From Picochlorum sp. 'celeri' (lineage: Eukaryota; Chlorophyta; Trebouxiophyceae): a stretch of DNA of 64,000 nucleotides. Below are positions 54,825 through 64,000 of the stretch, piece after piece. The first letter of the stretch is position 1. Each line of letters opens with the position of its first letter. The stretch is taken from positions 930,001 to 994,000 of the forward strand of contig JAACMV010000007.1 in assembly GCA_010909725.1 (NCBI GenBank), read 5' to 3'. Position numbers and translations under genes: made by a program. The notes below the pieces were generated by a model. The model worked only from the letters and a program-made list of their open reading frames with translations. It was not told the DNA's origin and did not search any database.

Positions 54825-55475
54825 ATGGATCAAGAAGATTTATTTGATGCTGCAGCGACATATGTTGCAGCAACGACTGCAGAAGAAGGAGCAAGTCCCA
54901 GCCTGTCTTCAGACACCTTACTAGAACTCTACGGTCTCTATAAACAAGCCACAATTGGCGAATGCACTATTAAAAAACCTTCAATTTTTGATTTTAGAGG
55001 AAGATCAAAGTTTGATGCCTGGTTCAAACTCGGCAAGCTGTCAAAAGCGGAGGCGCAGGCCCGCTACGTTGACGTCCTCACGAGCAAGGTACCAGATTGG
55101 TCTGCATCGTCCCTAAAGGAATCCAAGGCTGTTGGCGGCGGCGCAGGCCCTGTATTTAGCACGATGACAGAAGACCCTATTCCCGATACTCAAGGGGCCG
55201 ACTATCCAGCAATCATTAGAGCCACACAGGAGGGACAGATGCACACAGTTGAGGAGATTTTGGAGCACAATTCAAATGCTGTACATGACACAGATGAAGA
55301 AGGCTGCACTGCCCTTCATTGGGCAGCTGATAAAGGGAATAGAGATATTGTAGAGATGTTAATTCGCCATGGTGCCGACATCTTAGCAAAAGACGTGGAT
55401 GGGTTGACCCCATACGACTATGCAGAATTATCAGACAATACATTCCTTACAGATATACTCACAGAGCAAAAATAG
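54825..55475 (+). CDS. ACBP: acyl-CoA-binding protein with ankyrin repeats
   Basis: The gene encodes 216 aa in one exon from the ATG at 54825, only 26 bases after the VPS9 stop on the same strand. The N-terminal 90 residues are an ACB domain: LLELYGLYKQATIGECTIKKPSIFDFRGRSKFDAWFKLG, with the Tyr and Lys that contact the CoA 3'-phosphate, and the AEAQARYVDVL helix. Two to three ankyrin units follow (about 125-215): YPAIIRATQEGQMHTVEEILE, GCTALHWAADKGNRDIVEMLIRHGAD and DGLTPYDYAEL. The layout matches plant ACBP1/2 and animal ACBD6. There is no N-terminal membrane anchor, so it is more like soluble ACBD6. Confidence 0.94.
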   Translation: MDQEDLFDAAATYVAATTAEEGASPSLSSDTLLELYGLYKQATIGECTIKKPSIFDFRGRSKFDAWFKLGKLSKAEAQARYVDVLTSKVPDWSASSLKESKAVGGGAGPVFSTMTEDPIPDTQGADYPAIIRATQEGQMHTVEEILEHNSNAVHDTDEEGCTALHWAADKGNRDIVEMLIRHGADILAKDVDGLTPYDYAELSDNTFLTDILTEQK

Positions 55476-55506
55476 ATACACACGAGCAAATGCAATATAT
55501 ATATTT

Positions 55507-55982
55507 CTATGATTGATTCTCCGGCTTCCCAGCAGGTGCATCCGTTTGCGATTTCATGAATTTCTCATAATCCTCTCCAATCTGCATATAAATATTCTGC
55601 ACGAGCTCAATATTGTCATTGATCTCCTGCAGTAGTGTGAAATTCTTTGCTAATGCCTCTGCCTGATGCGAGTCATGATTTGATTTGACATGGTGTAGCA
55701 GTCTCCTGCGACATCAGTAGTATACAGTAAGCACCTTGTAATCAGAATACACACGTGTTCAAGCAAACAAACAGGGAACCCCTTGGGTTGCTCAATATGA
55801 TGCAAACCCTTCGTAAGCCCTTTCACCCCAATCATCACGCACTTGTTCCGATCCAGAATATCCTGTACCCGCTCTAATTTGCAAAAGTCTGGAAACTTGT
55901 TCCTTTCGACCGAGTTGCTCCTTCCGCTACCGTCTTTCGTGGTTGCCTGAGCATTGCCGTTGTCAGCAGCTTTGGTATCCAT
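55507..55982 (-). CDS. small helical protein, function unknown
   Basis: Exons 55982-55753 and 55705-55507 join in phase to give 142 aa. The intron is 47 bases with a GTGTAT donor, the one donor in this window without G at position 5, so this border is the least certain. The N-terminal 27 residues are polar. Then comes DFCKLERVQDILDRNKCVMIGVKGLTKGLHHIE, followed across the splice by a long helix (HHVKSNHDSHQAEALAKNFTLLQEINDNIELVQNIYMQIGEDYEKFM). The coiled-coil character recalls small subunits of tethering or BLOC-like complexes, but I do not recognise a family. The acidic Pro-containing tail is short. Confidence 0.6.
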
Positions 55983-56015
55983 AGGAATCGATTATATGTA
56001 AAAATAATAAATAAT

Positions 56016-57368
56016 TTATGGCACAGATGTCGTGTCGGCATCCTGATCCAGTCGAACGCCGAGGCGCCATGCTGCCGAGGCTATTGTATTGTGCATCAAT
56101 GCAGCAACAGTCATGGGGCCTACACCTCCAGGAACTGGCGAAATGGCAGCCGCTTTGCCCATCACAGACTGCATATCAACATCACCAACAACATGATACG
56201 CGTGTTGCTCCAACGCATCTGAGACAAGGGATGCATTTGCTGGAGCACACCTCAACTCTGTTGATGGTGGGTATACAATGTCATCACTATTCATCTTCTC
56301 CGACACATCGCCGCCTACTACCGAGTCATCGTACACAGAATTAATTCCGACATCGAGAATTATCGCACCAGGTTTTATCCAGTCAGCCGTGACAAGATCT
56401 GGATATCCTACAGCAATAACAAGAATATCAGCTGTGCCCGTCACAGCAGCAATGCTCTGAATATCTTCAGGGCTGGAAAAAGCCCCTTTATACTGTCCAC
56501 CATCATCCGATGAGGATTCTGAGCAATACGTCACCTGATATGGATGAGGAGGATCATCCATGCTCGTCCTCGAGCTCGTCACGGCCTGCCTCACATCAGG
56601 CAGAGGAGAGGGTCCTTGGTAGGACACTGGCCGCCGACTCGATCGAAATATATCACAATACGAAGACCGATGAATAACCGTCACGGAAGCAGTCCCCTGA
56701 TCTCGAAACAACATGGCCAATGGCATCCCAACTATATTACTATCTCCGACAATAACAACACGCTTCCCCTCAAACCCCACACCGCTTCTCCTTAACAATT
56801 CTATACACCCCAACGCTGTACATGGGACAAATCGCGCCGTCCTCCCTCTCATCAACGTTCTCCCTACATTCAAAGGATGAAACCCATCCACATCCTTCCT
56901 GGGGTCGAAATGCTCAATCACATCCTCCTCATCAATATGTTTTGGCAGAGGCAGTTGGACCAAAACTCCATCAATGCAGGGATCCTTTGATAAACTCGTC
57001 ACAGCCTGCCGAATCTGTCGCTGTGTCACATGATCCCCAGAAGGAAGATACTTGACCTGAGACATTATACCAACCCTATCACACGCTTCCTGCTTCCGCA
57101 TCACATACACCTGACTGTCCACCCTGTCTCCCACCAAAACCACCCCCAACCCAGGAGGCCGCCCCGCTCTATCTCGAATCAATCGCGCATGCACAGCCAT
57201 CTCATCTTGCCAGTCCAACGACATCTGCTTACCATCCAACACGTCCGTTGTATACCCTCCACCACCCATGCTGCTCAGCTGCTGAGAACCTGAGGACAAC
57301 CACCCCAGACCATTCCTGTTCCAAAGAAGCTGACCCATACGCTTCTGCTGCACCAGTCTCCACACCAT
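56016..57368 (-). CDS. FOLD: methylenetetrahydrofolate dehydrogenase/cyclohydrolase (FolD type)
   Basis: This bifunctional enzyme interconverts methylene-, methenyl- and formyl-tetrahydrofolate using NADP. The gene encodes 450 aa in one frame from the ATG at 57368. The N-terminal 45 residues look like an organelle leader. The catalytic Lys lies in SQVYVMRKQEACDRVGI, followed by DGVLVQLPLPKHID and DPRKDVDGFHPLNVGR. The Rossmann part has GKRVVIVGDSNIVGMPLAMLF and ends with PVPGGVGPMTVAALMHNT. The usual length is about 290-350 aa. The excess is a roughly 70-residue Ser/Asp-rich insertion between VTVIHRSS and IAAVTGTADILVIAVGYPD. Part of it could be an unspliced in-frame intron, for example a GTGAGG to CAG segment. 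Confidence 0.92.
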   Translation of the reverse strand: MVWRLVQQKRMGQLLWNRNGLGWLSSGSQQLSSMGGGGYTTDVLDGKQMSLDWQDEMAVHARLIRDRAGRPPGLGVVLVGDRVDSQVYVMRKQEACDRVGIMSQVKYLPSGDHVTQRQIRQAVTSLSKDPCIDGVLVQLPLPKHIDEEDVIEHFDPRKDVDGFHPLNVGRTLMRGRTARFVPCTALGCIELLRRSGVGFEGKRVVIVGDSNIVGMPLAMLFRDQGTASVTVIHRSSYCDIFRSSRRPVSYQGPSPLPDVRQAVTSSRTSMDDPPHPYQVTYCSESSSDDGGQYKGAFSSPEDIQSIAAVTGTADILVIAVGYPDLVTADWIKPGAIILDVGINSVYDDSVVGGDVSEKMNSDDIVYPPSTELRCAPANASLVSDALEQHAYHVVGDVDMQSVMGKAAAISPVPGGVGPMTVAALMHNTIASAAWRLGVRLDQDADTTSVP

Positions 57369-57741
57369 TTGTACCTTGCGTATCAGACTATATCAGGCTA
57401 TGGTTCCATGACAACAAGACTTTGCACAGTAGGAATTGAAATGAATACAACAGATGCCAGTCTGTCCATCCCCCAACCCCATAGTACGCCATAGAATTAC
57501 AATAAAAATCTTACAATGACACTACTGAACAGGTATATCACGCGAATCACCGCGACCTGAATGTGATCGACCATCCATCCATGGATGGCCATCTTATAGT
57601 ATCGTTTTACGGAAGAATTCTCAGATTTTTCCATCTCCACGGCAAAAAAGCAATGAAAGCAACCTCATCTCTTTGACACATACACACTATAATACCAGTA
57701 TTCTGTATCAATTCCCAACAACCAGTAGATCCCAGTCGCCA
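57369..57741. other. divergent promoter region
   Basis: About 370 bases lie between the FolD start (minus) and the MsrB start (plus). It contains the 14-base perfect palindrome CCATCCATGGATGG at 57575-57588. I see nothing else. Confidence 0.5.
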
Positions 57742-58308
57742 ATGGCATTGTCACGACCGCTCTTGTCAACCTGTAGCAGAGCGTTTCACAGGAGCCACAC
57801 GCGACCAACCACCCTTGCTCATTCCCACGCCTTTCGCCGAGGACAATCACGTACAACCATCATCATGGCAAGTGGCGAAGGATCGGTGCCATTGGACAAG
57901 TCGACGCCAGACAGCGTGTGGAAGGAACGCTTGACAGCACAGGAGTTCCAGGTGCTCCGGCTCAAAGGCACCGAGGCACCAGGCACGGGCGAATACAACG
58001 CATTTGAAGCGCCAGAGCAGGGTGGAACATTTGTGTGCAGAGGGTGCGGAGCACCCTTGTATGATTACAAGACAAAATTCAATTCTGGGTGTGGATGGCC
58101 AGCATTCTATGAAGAGCTTCCAGATACAGTCGAGAGATTTGAAGATACCAGTATGGGTATGAAGAGGGTAGAGATTACATGTAAGAACTGCGGTGGTCAC
58201 CTTGGGCATGTCTTTGAGGGAGAAGGATTCCCAACTCCCACAGATCAGCGCCACTGTGTGAATTCATTAAGCATCAAGTTTGTTCCCAACAACAACAACA
58301 ACAGTTAG
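57742..58308 (+). CDS. MSRB: methionine-R-sulfoxide reductase B
   Basis: MsrB reduces the R isomer of methionine sulfoxide in oxidised proteins. The gene encodes 188 aa from the ATG at 57742. The earlier in-frame start is a TTG. The first 45 residues are Arg/Ser/Thr/His-rich, consistent with plastid or mitochondrial import. Met-Ala-Ser near residue 42 could be a second, cytosolic start. The SelR domain is complete: zinc pairs CRGC and CKNC, the FNSGCGWPAFYE substrate pocket, GGHLGHVFEGEG, and the catalytic Cys in QRHCVNSLSIKF. A poly-Asn end (NNNNNS) follows. The resolving Cys is probably that in GCGWPAF. Domain length is normal. Confidence 0.96.
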   Translation: MALSRPLLSTCSRAFHRSHTRPTTLAHSHAFRRGQSRTTIIMASGEGSVPLDKSTPDSVWKERLTAQEFQVLRLKGTEAPGTGEYNAFEAPEQGGTFVCRGCGAPLYDYKTKFNSGCGWPAFYEELPDTVERFEDTSMGMKRVEITCKNCGGHLGHVFEGEGFPTPTDQRHCVNSLSIKFVPNNNNNS

Positions 58309-58712
58309 GTATCATGATGATGTCTGTTTCTCTTTTAAGAGTGTGTTGTTGTCATCCTCAGGCCAGGCGTTTCAAGATGTACGCATCATGTAACATATAT
58401 ATATATAGTCTCCATACCATAAGGTCTTGGCAATGATGCATGCCATCAGCTTCTTCTCTCTTCTTCGAAGAAGAAGATGAATCCAGCGGCATCTCACTGT
58501 GTGTATATTCAGGGCTGTTGCGCCCACCTCTCAACAGAATATTATTAGCATATCAATAATAATAGTATATAGATAGTGTAGAGACAAGGTTGAAGCCATC
58601 AGAGCATTAAACACAACCGTAACGGTCAGAAGAAGAAATCATCCTTCGTCGTCAAATCAAAGACACAGACCTAGCACAATACAGAACATAGAATATTTAT
58701 ATAGTAACATAG
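58309..58712. other. intergenic gap
   Basis: About 400 bases lie between the MsrB stop and the SEC22 start, both on the plus strand. It contains an ATATATATAT run near 58397-58406 and a 14-base palindrome CTTCTTCGAAGAAG at 58460-58473 that recalls stress-response sites made of TTC/GAA blocks. No gene is visible. Confidence 0.5.
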
Positions 58713-59381
58713 ATGGTGAAATTGACCTTGATTGCGAGGGTGCGGGATGGACTTCCGTTGGCAGAGGGATTGGACACTGACAAGGAGCATGACATGTTCA
58801 CCTACAAGAGTCAGGCCAAGGCGATATTTAAGAAAATAGCATCTAATTATCCATCACAAAAGCCTGCCCCACGGGTATCCATCGAATCAGGGAGCTGCGT
58901 GTTCCATTACATTGTTGATTCAAACAATGTCATGTACATGACTCTGACTGATAAGCAATACCCACGCAAGCTGGCGTATCAGTATCTGGATGAGCTCGCA
59001 AAGGAATTTTCATCTCTGTATGCGGGGCAGGTGGACTCTGTGACAAGGCCCTATGCGTTTATTAAGTTTGATACATTTATTCAAAAGACAAAAAAGGTGT
59101 ATTTGGATACCAGGACGCAACGGAATATCGAGCGGTTGAATGCGGATTTGGCAGAGGTGCATTCTATTATGACCAAGAATATTCAGGATGTGTTGGGGCA
59201 GGGGGAGCGGTTAGACAGGATGACAGAGATGTCGAATATGTTGTCCCAGGATGCCAAGCAGTTGGCAGTCAAGGCCAAGGGCTTGTATCATCAGGCGCTT
59301 GTGAAAAAGTACCTTCCTTGGGTGGTTGTTATTGGTATTGTGCTGCTGGTCATGATTATTCGGTGGACTGTGTATTCTTGA
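58713..59381 (+). CDS. SEC22: SEC22-type longin R-SNARE
   Basis: SEC22 is a v-SNARE for traffic between the ER and Golgi. The gene encodes 222 aa in one exon from the ATG at 58713. Residues 1-125 form the longin domain, opening VKLTLIARVRDGLPLAEGLD and including VFHYIVDSNNVMYMTLTDKQYPRKLAYQYL. The SNARE helix covers about 135-195 (NIERLNADLAEVHSIMTKNIQDVLGQGERLDRM). Its central layer residue is Arg near the GQGERLD segment as expected of an R-SNARE. A single C-terminal anchor follows (YLPWVVVIGIVLLVMIIRWTVYS). The length matches yeast, animal and plant relatives. Confidence 0.96.
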   Translation: MVKLTLIARVRDGLPLAEGLDTDKEHDMFTYKSQAKAIFKKIASNYPSQKPAPRVSIESGSCVFHYIVDSNNVMYMTLTDKQYPRKLAYQYLDELAKEFSSLYAGQVDSVTRPYAFIKFDTFIQKTKKVYLDTRTQRNIERLNADLAEVHSIMTKNIQDVLGQGERLDRMTEMSNMLSQDAKQLAVKAKGLYHQALVKKYLPWVVVIGIVLLVMIIRWTVYS

Positions 59382-59532
59382 ACTACTACTTATTAGTTAT
59401 TAATTGCTCTTGTTCTTCTTCTTCTTCAATAGTAGTGTAAAAACTGCTGCTACATCTCTACTGATCTATTATTATTGATACTCATGAGCTAAGAATATGC
59501 AAACAAATCTTTCATTTCTTGGAATCAATCAA

Positions 59533-59901
59533 TCAGTTCATCCGAGTCTGAGAATCTTCAAGCTGCTGATCATCACCATTCTGGTCATCATCTGTAGATG
59601 TCACACAGGGAGGCTCAAATGTGCCATCAGTCTTTTTTCGAACAAGGCACAGCACAGAGCCATTTTCAATGTTGCTGTCTACCAGGCTCTTGGTGCCATC
59701 CAGCATTGTCTCCTCGGCTGTCATCAAGGCTATATCTTCTGGGCCACACACTCGAACATCACCATCACCGAGACTAGTGTCTGTGCTGCTGCCCTGTGAA
59801 AAGAGACTCGAGTACACCGAGTCTCTCACTGTATTGACAGAGTCACTCGGTTGCGCTCTAACAAACAGCGTCAGTCGTCGTCGTTTCACTTTGACATACA
59901 T
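59533..59901 (-). CDS. Elongin-B-like ubiquitin-like protein
   Basis: The gene encodes 122 aa in one exon from the ATG at 59901. It begins MYVKVKRRRLTLFVRAQPSDSVNTVRDSV, very close to the MYVKVKR-x-K-T-T-Y-F-V start of plant ubiquitin-like proteins related to Elongin B. Later it has LMTAEETMLDGTKSLVDSNIENGSVLCLVRKKTDGTFEP, matching the L-D-D-x-K-T-L-x-x-x-x-x-x-x-x-A-x-V-x-L segment and the DxxFE end. The tail is acidic. Elongin B pairs with Elongin C in cullin-RING ligases and in transcription elongation. The family call is good, while the role here is inference. There is no terminal Gly-Gly. Confidence 0.8.
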   Translation of the reverse strand: MYVKVKRRRLTLFVRAQPSDSVNTVRDSVYSSLFSQGSSTDTSLGDGDVRVCGPEDIALMTAEETMLDGTKSLVDSNIENGSVLCLVRKKTDGTFEPPCVTSTDDDQNGDDQQLEDSQTRMN

Positions 59902-60156
59902 TATCTATTATCTATGTATTTGAGAATGGAAAAGCAAGTGATGCGACTACGCCAGTAGGGAAGAAGAAGAAGAGAGAGCCATCGATCATTTCCTGATACA
60001 CAGCCAATGTCCGATCAAATACCCCTGTTGATGGGACAAGGAATATTTTACCTTTTTTAAAATTCAAATGTCGTCAATCACGCCATCTATGGATATACTA
60101 TGCCCATAGTCATGGCTGTATTACATAGAATTTAGAAACTATATTCATTTATAATA

Positions 60157-61307
60157 ATGACTGCTGCGCCCATGGATGTGGAGCACCCACAGGGGGGTGC
60201 TGGTTCCTCATCCCGTTCCAAAACAAACAGACTACTCCCATGGGTACGCCTTGTATATGTATGATCTATCGATATATTTATTTATATGACCATGAATTCA
60301 TAGTAAGATAACAGAATACGGATTGATCGGTGTCATCATACTGATGATTGTTGCAGGTGGAAAAGTATAGGCCTCATAAGATCAAGGACATTGTTGGGAA
60401 CGTTGAGGCGGTTTCGAGGTTACAGATTATAGCTGAAGAGGGTAATGTGCCCAATATGATTTTATCAGGGCCTCCTGGGACGGGAAAGACAACGTCAGTG
60501 TTGTGTTTATGCCATGAGTTGTTGGGTGCCAAGTACAAAGAGGCTGTGTTGGAGCTGAATGCATCTGATGACAGAGGGATTGATGTTGTGAGGAATAAGA
60601 TCAAGATGTTTGCGCAGCAAAAGGTATCGTTGCCTCCTGGGAGACACAAGGTTGTGATTTTGGATGAAGCTGATTCGATGACAGCAAGTGCGCAGCAGGC
60701 TCTGAGGAGAACGATGGAGTTGTATTCCAAGACGACTCGCTTTGCGTTTGCATGCAACATGTCTTCAAAGATTATAGAGCCGTTGCAGAGTCGATGCGCG
60801 ATTGTTAGGTTTTCGAAATTGAGCGATAAGGAGGTTTTGGATAGATTGGTGACTGTGTGTCAAGCAGAGTCACTGGCGTACACAAATGATGGGCTAGAAG
60901 CTGTTATTTTTACAGCGGATGGTGATATGAGGCAAGCGCTGAATAGTTTGCAAGCAACTGCGAATGGGTTTGGTTTGATTAATCAAGAAAATGTGTTCAA
61001 AGTGTGTGATCAGCCACATCCCATGTTGGTATCAAACATTATTAAAAAGTGTCTGGAAGCCAAGATTGATGAGGCATATGATGGGATGAAGGCGCTGTAT
61101 GATATGGGGTATTCTGCGTCGGATATCATTACAATCATGTTCCGGGTGGTGAAGAATTATCAGGCTATGAATGAGTTTCTCAAGCTGGAATACGTGAAAA
61201 ACATTGGAAACTGTCATATGAGGATTGTAGATGGTGTGGATTCCAGGTTGCAGCTGTCTGGGTTGCTGGCGGATTTATGCAAACTTACCTTGAGAAGCCA
61301 GAGCTGA
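60157..61307 (+). CDS. RFC2: replication factor C small subunit (RFC2 type)
   Basis: This is a clamp-loader ATPase subunit that helps place PCNA on DNA. Exons 60157-60243 and 60357-61307 join in phase 0 over a 113-base intron, giving 345 aa. Splicing restores the invariant PWVEKYRP start from PW and VEKYRP. The AAA+ motifs follow: [15 protein letters not shown] (Walker A), [37 protein letters not shown] (Walker B and arginine-finger region), and [19 protein letters not shown] with the SRC motif. The wording is closest to human RFC2 and yeast Rfc4. The first exon is a short disordered leader. Confidence 0.96.
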
Positions 61308-61469
61308 TAGTGTTGACTCTTTAATGTAATAATAATTAGTAGTAGTATTGTGATGACTGGGTTGTACATTGAGTGATTGGTTGGTTCAGGTGTCACGTAT
61401 TCCACTGAGAGGCTGTTGAAACTGTTCAATTCAACCGATTGATAGATCTGTCACATTATACCCATTAAA

Positions 61470-62908
61470 ATGAATCATTATTCAATGAAAGGTTTTATGA
61501 AGAGTACATATGCCCCACAGGTGGGATGTGGGCGACGCATTCCGCATGTGAGGAGAGTGACTCCAAGGATCGATGGCAGGTATGGTGCGATTGGGACAAT
61601 GTATGATGCGAATAGGCTTTACATGAGATGATGTAAACTATAGGATTACTGCGAAGCAGTCTGCTGTGAGTAGAAAAACTGCTGCGACTGGCACAAAGAG
61701 TAGTGGTTCATACTTGAATGTGACTGGCTTTCCCTTTCCACTCGGTCCTCTTACCCAGAGACAGACAATCCGGCGGGAGGTATGTGTTTTTATTCGTATA
61801 GACTTGTCATATAATAATACATCAAACGCTGTAGATGAGTAGTAGCTGGATGGATATTGACATGCAGATTGAAAAGGGAGTGATGTGGGTATTTGAGCAA
61901 CCCCAATCCCTTGGCTTTAGTAATGTCACGACCAATGTTAGAATGGTTGTGATTAAATTGAAAAGTGGTGGGCTTTGGGTACATGCGCCAATCGCTCCGA
62001 CAAAAGAGTGTCTGGCTCTGCTCAAAGAGTTGGATGCTCCTGTCGAATACATCATTCTCCCCACATTTGCGTACGAGCATAAAATATTTGTGGGCCCCTT
62101 TGCACGGCGTTTCCCGAAAGCAAAAGTATATGTTGCGCCGAAACAGTGGAGTTGGCCAATTAATTTACCAGTTCAACTGTTTGGCATCTTCCCCACAGGG
62201 GTTCTCAAGAATGATGACACAGAGACGCCCTGGGCGGATGAGATTGAGCAGAAAGTACTCATCTCCAGCGTCGGAATCGGACCGTACATAGAAGTAGCGT
62301 TTTTCCATAAGAAGACAAAGACGCTCCTGGTGACAGATGCTGTCATTTCTGTGCCATCACAGCCACCCAGTCTGGTGGAGGAGGCCAATCTGATTGATGC
62401 AGCCAAGTCTAATTTCTTCGTCAAAGTATTAGCAGGGGATAAAGCTTTGGAACCAGTCAACGGAGTGCCATTGCAACCAGATACATTGACACCTGCTGTG
62501 CGAGATTTGGGATGGAAGAGAATGGCCCTTCAGATCTTGTACATTGTACCAGGAGATTTACGAGATCCAACAAAAGGGTTTGCAGCAATCGCAAATCGTC
62601 TCATTGTTGGTCCAATCCTGAAGACGCTCGTCTTCTCTACAGAACCAGAGTTGAGCAAAGAATGGATTGATGACATTTGTAGCAGCTGGAAATTCACTCA
62701 GATTGTTCCAGCACACTTCACTGCACCAATCAAGGCAGGGCCAAAAGATTTGCGCAAAGCATTTTCATTCTTGGACGGAAACAAGTCAAACACCGGCTCG
62801 ATTTTCGACAAACTCTTTTCCTCGGAATTCTCATACCCAGATGAGGATATTAAAGCACTCGATGCTGCCAAGCAATTCTTAGTCAACATTGGCGCCGTCA
62901 AAAAGTAA
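61470..62908 (+). CDS. DUF4336 protein, plastid
   Basis: Exons 61470-61579, 61644-61779 and 61868-62908 join in phase to give 428 aa. The first exon is an Arg-rich transit peptide (MKSTYAPQVGCGRRIPHVRR). The second carries the conserved lead GFPFPLGPLTQRQTIRRE. The third continues IEKGVMWVFEQPQSLGFSNVTTNVRM and GLWVHAPIAPTKECL. Later come YIILPTFAYEHKIFVGPFARRFP and a KVYVAPKQWSWP segment, the core of DUF4336, a metallo-beta-lactamase-like fold shared by plants, algae and cyanobacteria. The typical HxHxDH zinc motif is not present, with only HK here. Function unknown. An unspliced reading starting at 61835 would lose the transit peptide. Confidence 0.88.
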
Positions 62909-62973
62909 TCTATAGCGTTCTTCTTCATATTACAATATCAATAATAAATATGATCATCATCAGCAGCAGAACA

Positions 62974-63399
62974 TCACGATGCCTTGACCATGTCAACATC
63001 ATCAGCCCCTTCCTCTCCCAAGGCCATCAAATTGAACAACTTGTTGTTCAACTTCTCAATCTTTTTCAAGTCAGACACCTGATCAGTCTTATATTGTAAG
63101 CACTGCACATCATCCTTGCCCATCATTTATGTATGAACTCGATTCGACAACATGTACAATAATAATACCAAGTACAACAAGTGTTCAGTGTAGAGACCCA
63201 ACTAGTTGTTGCAAGAGAGACTAGCGTCTTTTTATCAATAATAGGCATCTAAAACACGCACAGTTGTATCATCCGTTACTTTAACTACTAATTTTCCATC
63301 GCAATGGCGGTATTTCATGCTATATCGAGTCTTTAAGGGATTGGATTTGTACAAATCCTCCGCTTGAATTAAGAAGGACTCTACCGTCTCTAAATACAT
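62974..63399 (-). CDS. SRP9: signal recognition particle subunit SRP9
   Basis: SRP9 pairs with SRP14 on the Alu part of SRP RNA and delays elongation of secretory proteins. Exons 63399-63262 and 63102-62974 join in phase 0 across a 159-base intron, giving 88 aa, against 86 in human. The first exon has YLETVESFLIQAEDLYKSNP, then KTRYSMKYRHCDGKLVVKVTDD. The second adds CLQYKTDQVSDLKKIEKLNNKLFNLMA, which matches the human wording through the YKTDQ and KKIEK blocks. The second exon alone is too short to be noticed as a gene. The acidic tail is short. The ATG at 63399 is the best-aligned start. Confidence 0.93.
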
Positions 63400-63665
63400 T
63401 GCATTCGCTTCTGCATACAAAAGATATGTATTATTTAAAATATAGAACGGTACCTGCGTCACAGATACGAACAAAATCAACCAAGGGACGACGCGTGTTG
63501 TCTCACGCTCCCTTTCTACAGTCTCCTATCAAAATTCCTGTTTGATGGGATTCGTTGAACAAGCCAACGCCAGCCCATGCATGACAGTAATATGCGTCGC
63601 TGGGTCCCCCCACCAGGAGCAGATGTAAATCATTTCTCCTCAAGATATCGTCAATACACGCGTAG

Positions 63666-64000
63666 ATGGCATCCCCAGAGCCAATGCCTGCCGTGACAGA
63701 GGGAGACCAGAACGGTATCAGCAGCATATTCCATAATGGAGCGTTTGTAGCGTCCTTTCTCGGATTTTTGTTTGCTCAGGTTGCTAAAGTGTTTACACAC
63801 TACTATGTAAACCAAGAGTGGGACATATCGCGGTGTTACAGCTCTGGAGGGATGCCGTCGTCTCACACATCCCTGGTCATGGGCTTAACAACCTCCATTG
63901 CAGTCATCTACGGTGTCTCTAGTCCATTTTTTGCCATCTCTCTGATGTTTTCTTTGATAGTTATGTATGACGCAACGGGGGTGAGGTTGCATGCTGGCAA
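63666..64000 (+). CDS. partial DUF212 / acid phosphatase-like membrane protein
   Basis: The 5' part of a gene starts at the ATG at 63666, directly after an in-frame stop, and runs off the right edge. 111 complete codons are visible. After a short leader come ASFLGFLFAQVAKVFTHYYV, then CYSSGGMPSSHTSLVMGLTTSIAVIYG, and VMYDATGVRLHAG. These are the landmarks of the DUF212 branch of vanadium haloperoxidase/acid-phosphatase-like proteins in plants and bacteria. SGGMPSSH supplies a catalytic-like His. The N-terminus has no obvious long transit peptide. Divergent from SRP9 by about 270 bases. Confidence 0.9.
   Translation, partial: MASPEPMPAVTEGDQNGISSIFHNGAFVASFLGFLFAQVAKVFTHYYVNQEWDISRCYSSGGMPSSHTSLVMGLTTSIAVIYGVSSPFFAISLMFSLIVMYDATGVRLHAG

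Overview
This is a stretch of compact nuclear DNA from a photosynthetic, probably unicellular eukaryote. Many protein genes are split by short GT-AG introns, mostly 60-170 bases. Several predicted proteins begin with organelle-targeting peptides. Plastid proteins (triose-phosphate/phosphate translocator family, DAP decarboxylase, HMA1-type metal ATPase, Psb27, DUF3598, DUF4336) sit beside ordinary eukaryotic genes (BTAF1/MOT1, NUP58, NHP2, SEC22, RFC2, SRP9, VPS9, AMSH). The HISN7-type histidinol-phosphate phosphatase, the long cytosolic-type HisRS, the plant-like YrdC protein, the REF/SRPP-like protein and the Effector-of-Transcription-like GIY-YIG domain point towards the green lineage. The sequence alone does not fix the species. 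I support about 45 protein genes, roughly one per 1.4 kb, in no strand-wise operon pattern. I saw no rRNA, tRNA or CRISPR array.

Layout. 1-9.5 kb: a partial longin-like gene, a secreted protein, spermidine synthase, the translocator, LysA, a secreted dirigent/AOC-like protein, a likely retroelement scrap, and a secreted BspA-type (DUF285) protein with an FN3-like front. 9.6-26.2 kb: HMA1-type ATPase, HisRS tail-to-tail with histidinol-phosphate phosphatase, BTAF1/MOT1 (1702 aa after splicing), a degenerate GIY-YIG protein, a five-exon LMBR1-like membrane protein and a DUF3598 protein. 26.4-36.3 kb: Psb27, BCNT/SWC5, a plastid VTT/DedA protein, an eight-module cysteine-rich secreted protein, a universal stress protein, an amino-acid permease, a YrdC-like protein and a REF/SRPP-like protein.

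36.4-50 kb: ABCG half transporter, NUP58, acetylornithine aminotransferase, an organellar NDP kinase, NHP2, a small secreted protein, an ankyrin protein, AMSH-type deubiquitinase and a membrane TPR protein. 50-64 kb: a ubiquitin-like-tailed unknown, a second DUF285 protein, VPS9-domain GEF, ACBP-ankyrin, a small unknown, a FolD enzyme with an insertion, MsrB, SEC22, an Elongin-B-like protein, RFC2, DUF4336, SRP9 and a partial DUF212 protein.

The genes do not form one pathway. Recurring themes are amino-acid metabolism (lysine, arginine, histidine, polyamines), plastid maintenance, membrane trafficking (VPS9, SEC22, AMSH, LMBR1) and fast-evolving secreted proteins. Gene models were joined by eye using reading phase, family alignment from memory and a strong donor pattern (GT, then G at intron position 5). 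Exon borders are inferences, not transcript data. The most novel items are the eight-module cysteine-rich protein, the ubiquitin-like-tailed protein at 50 kb, the triplicated-motif secreted protein at 0.6 kb and the possible frameshifted membrane tail on the second DUF285 protein.
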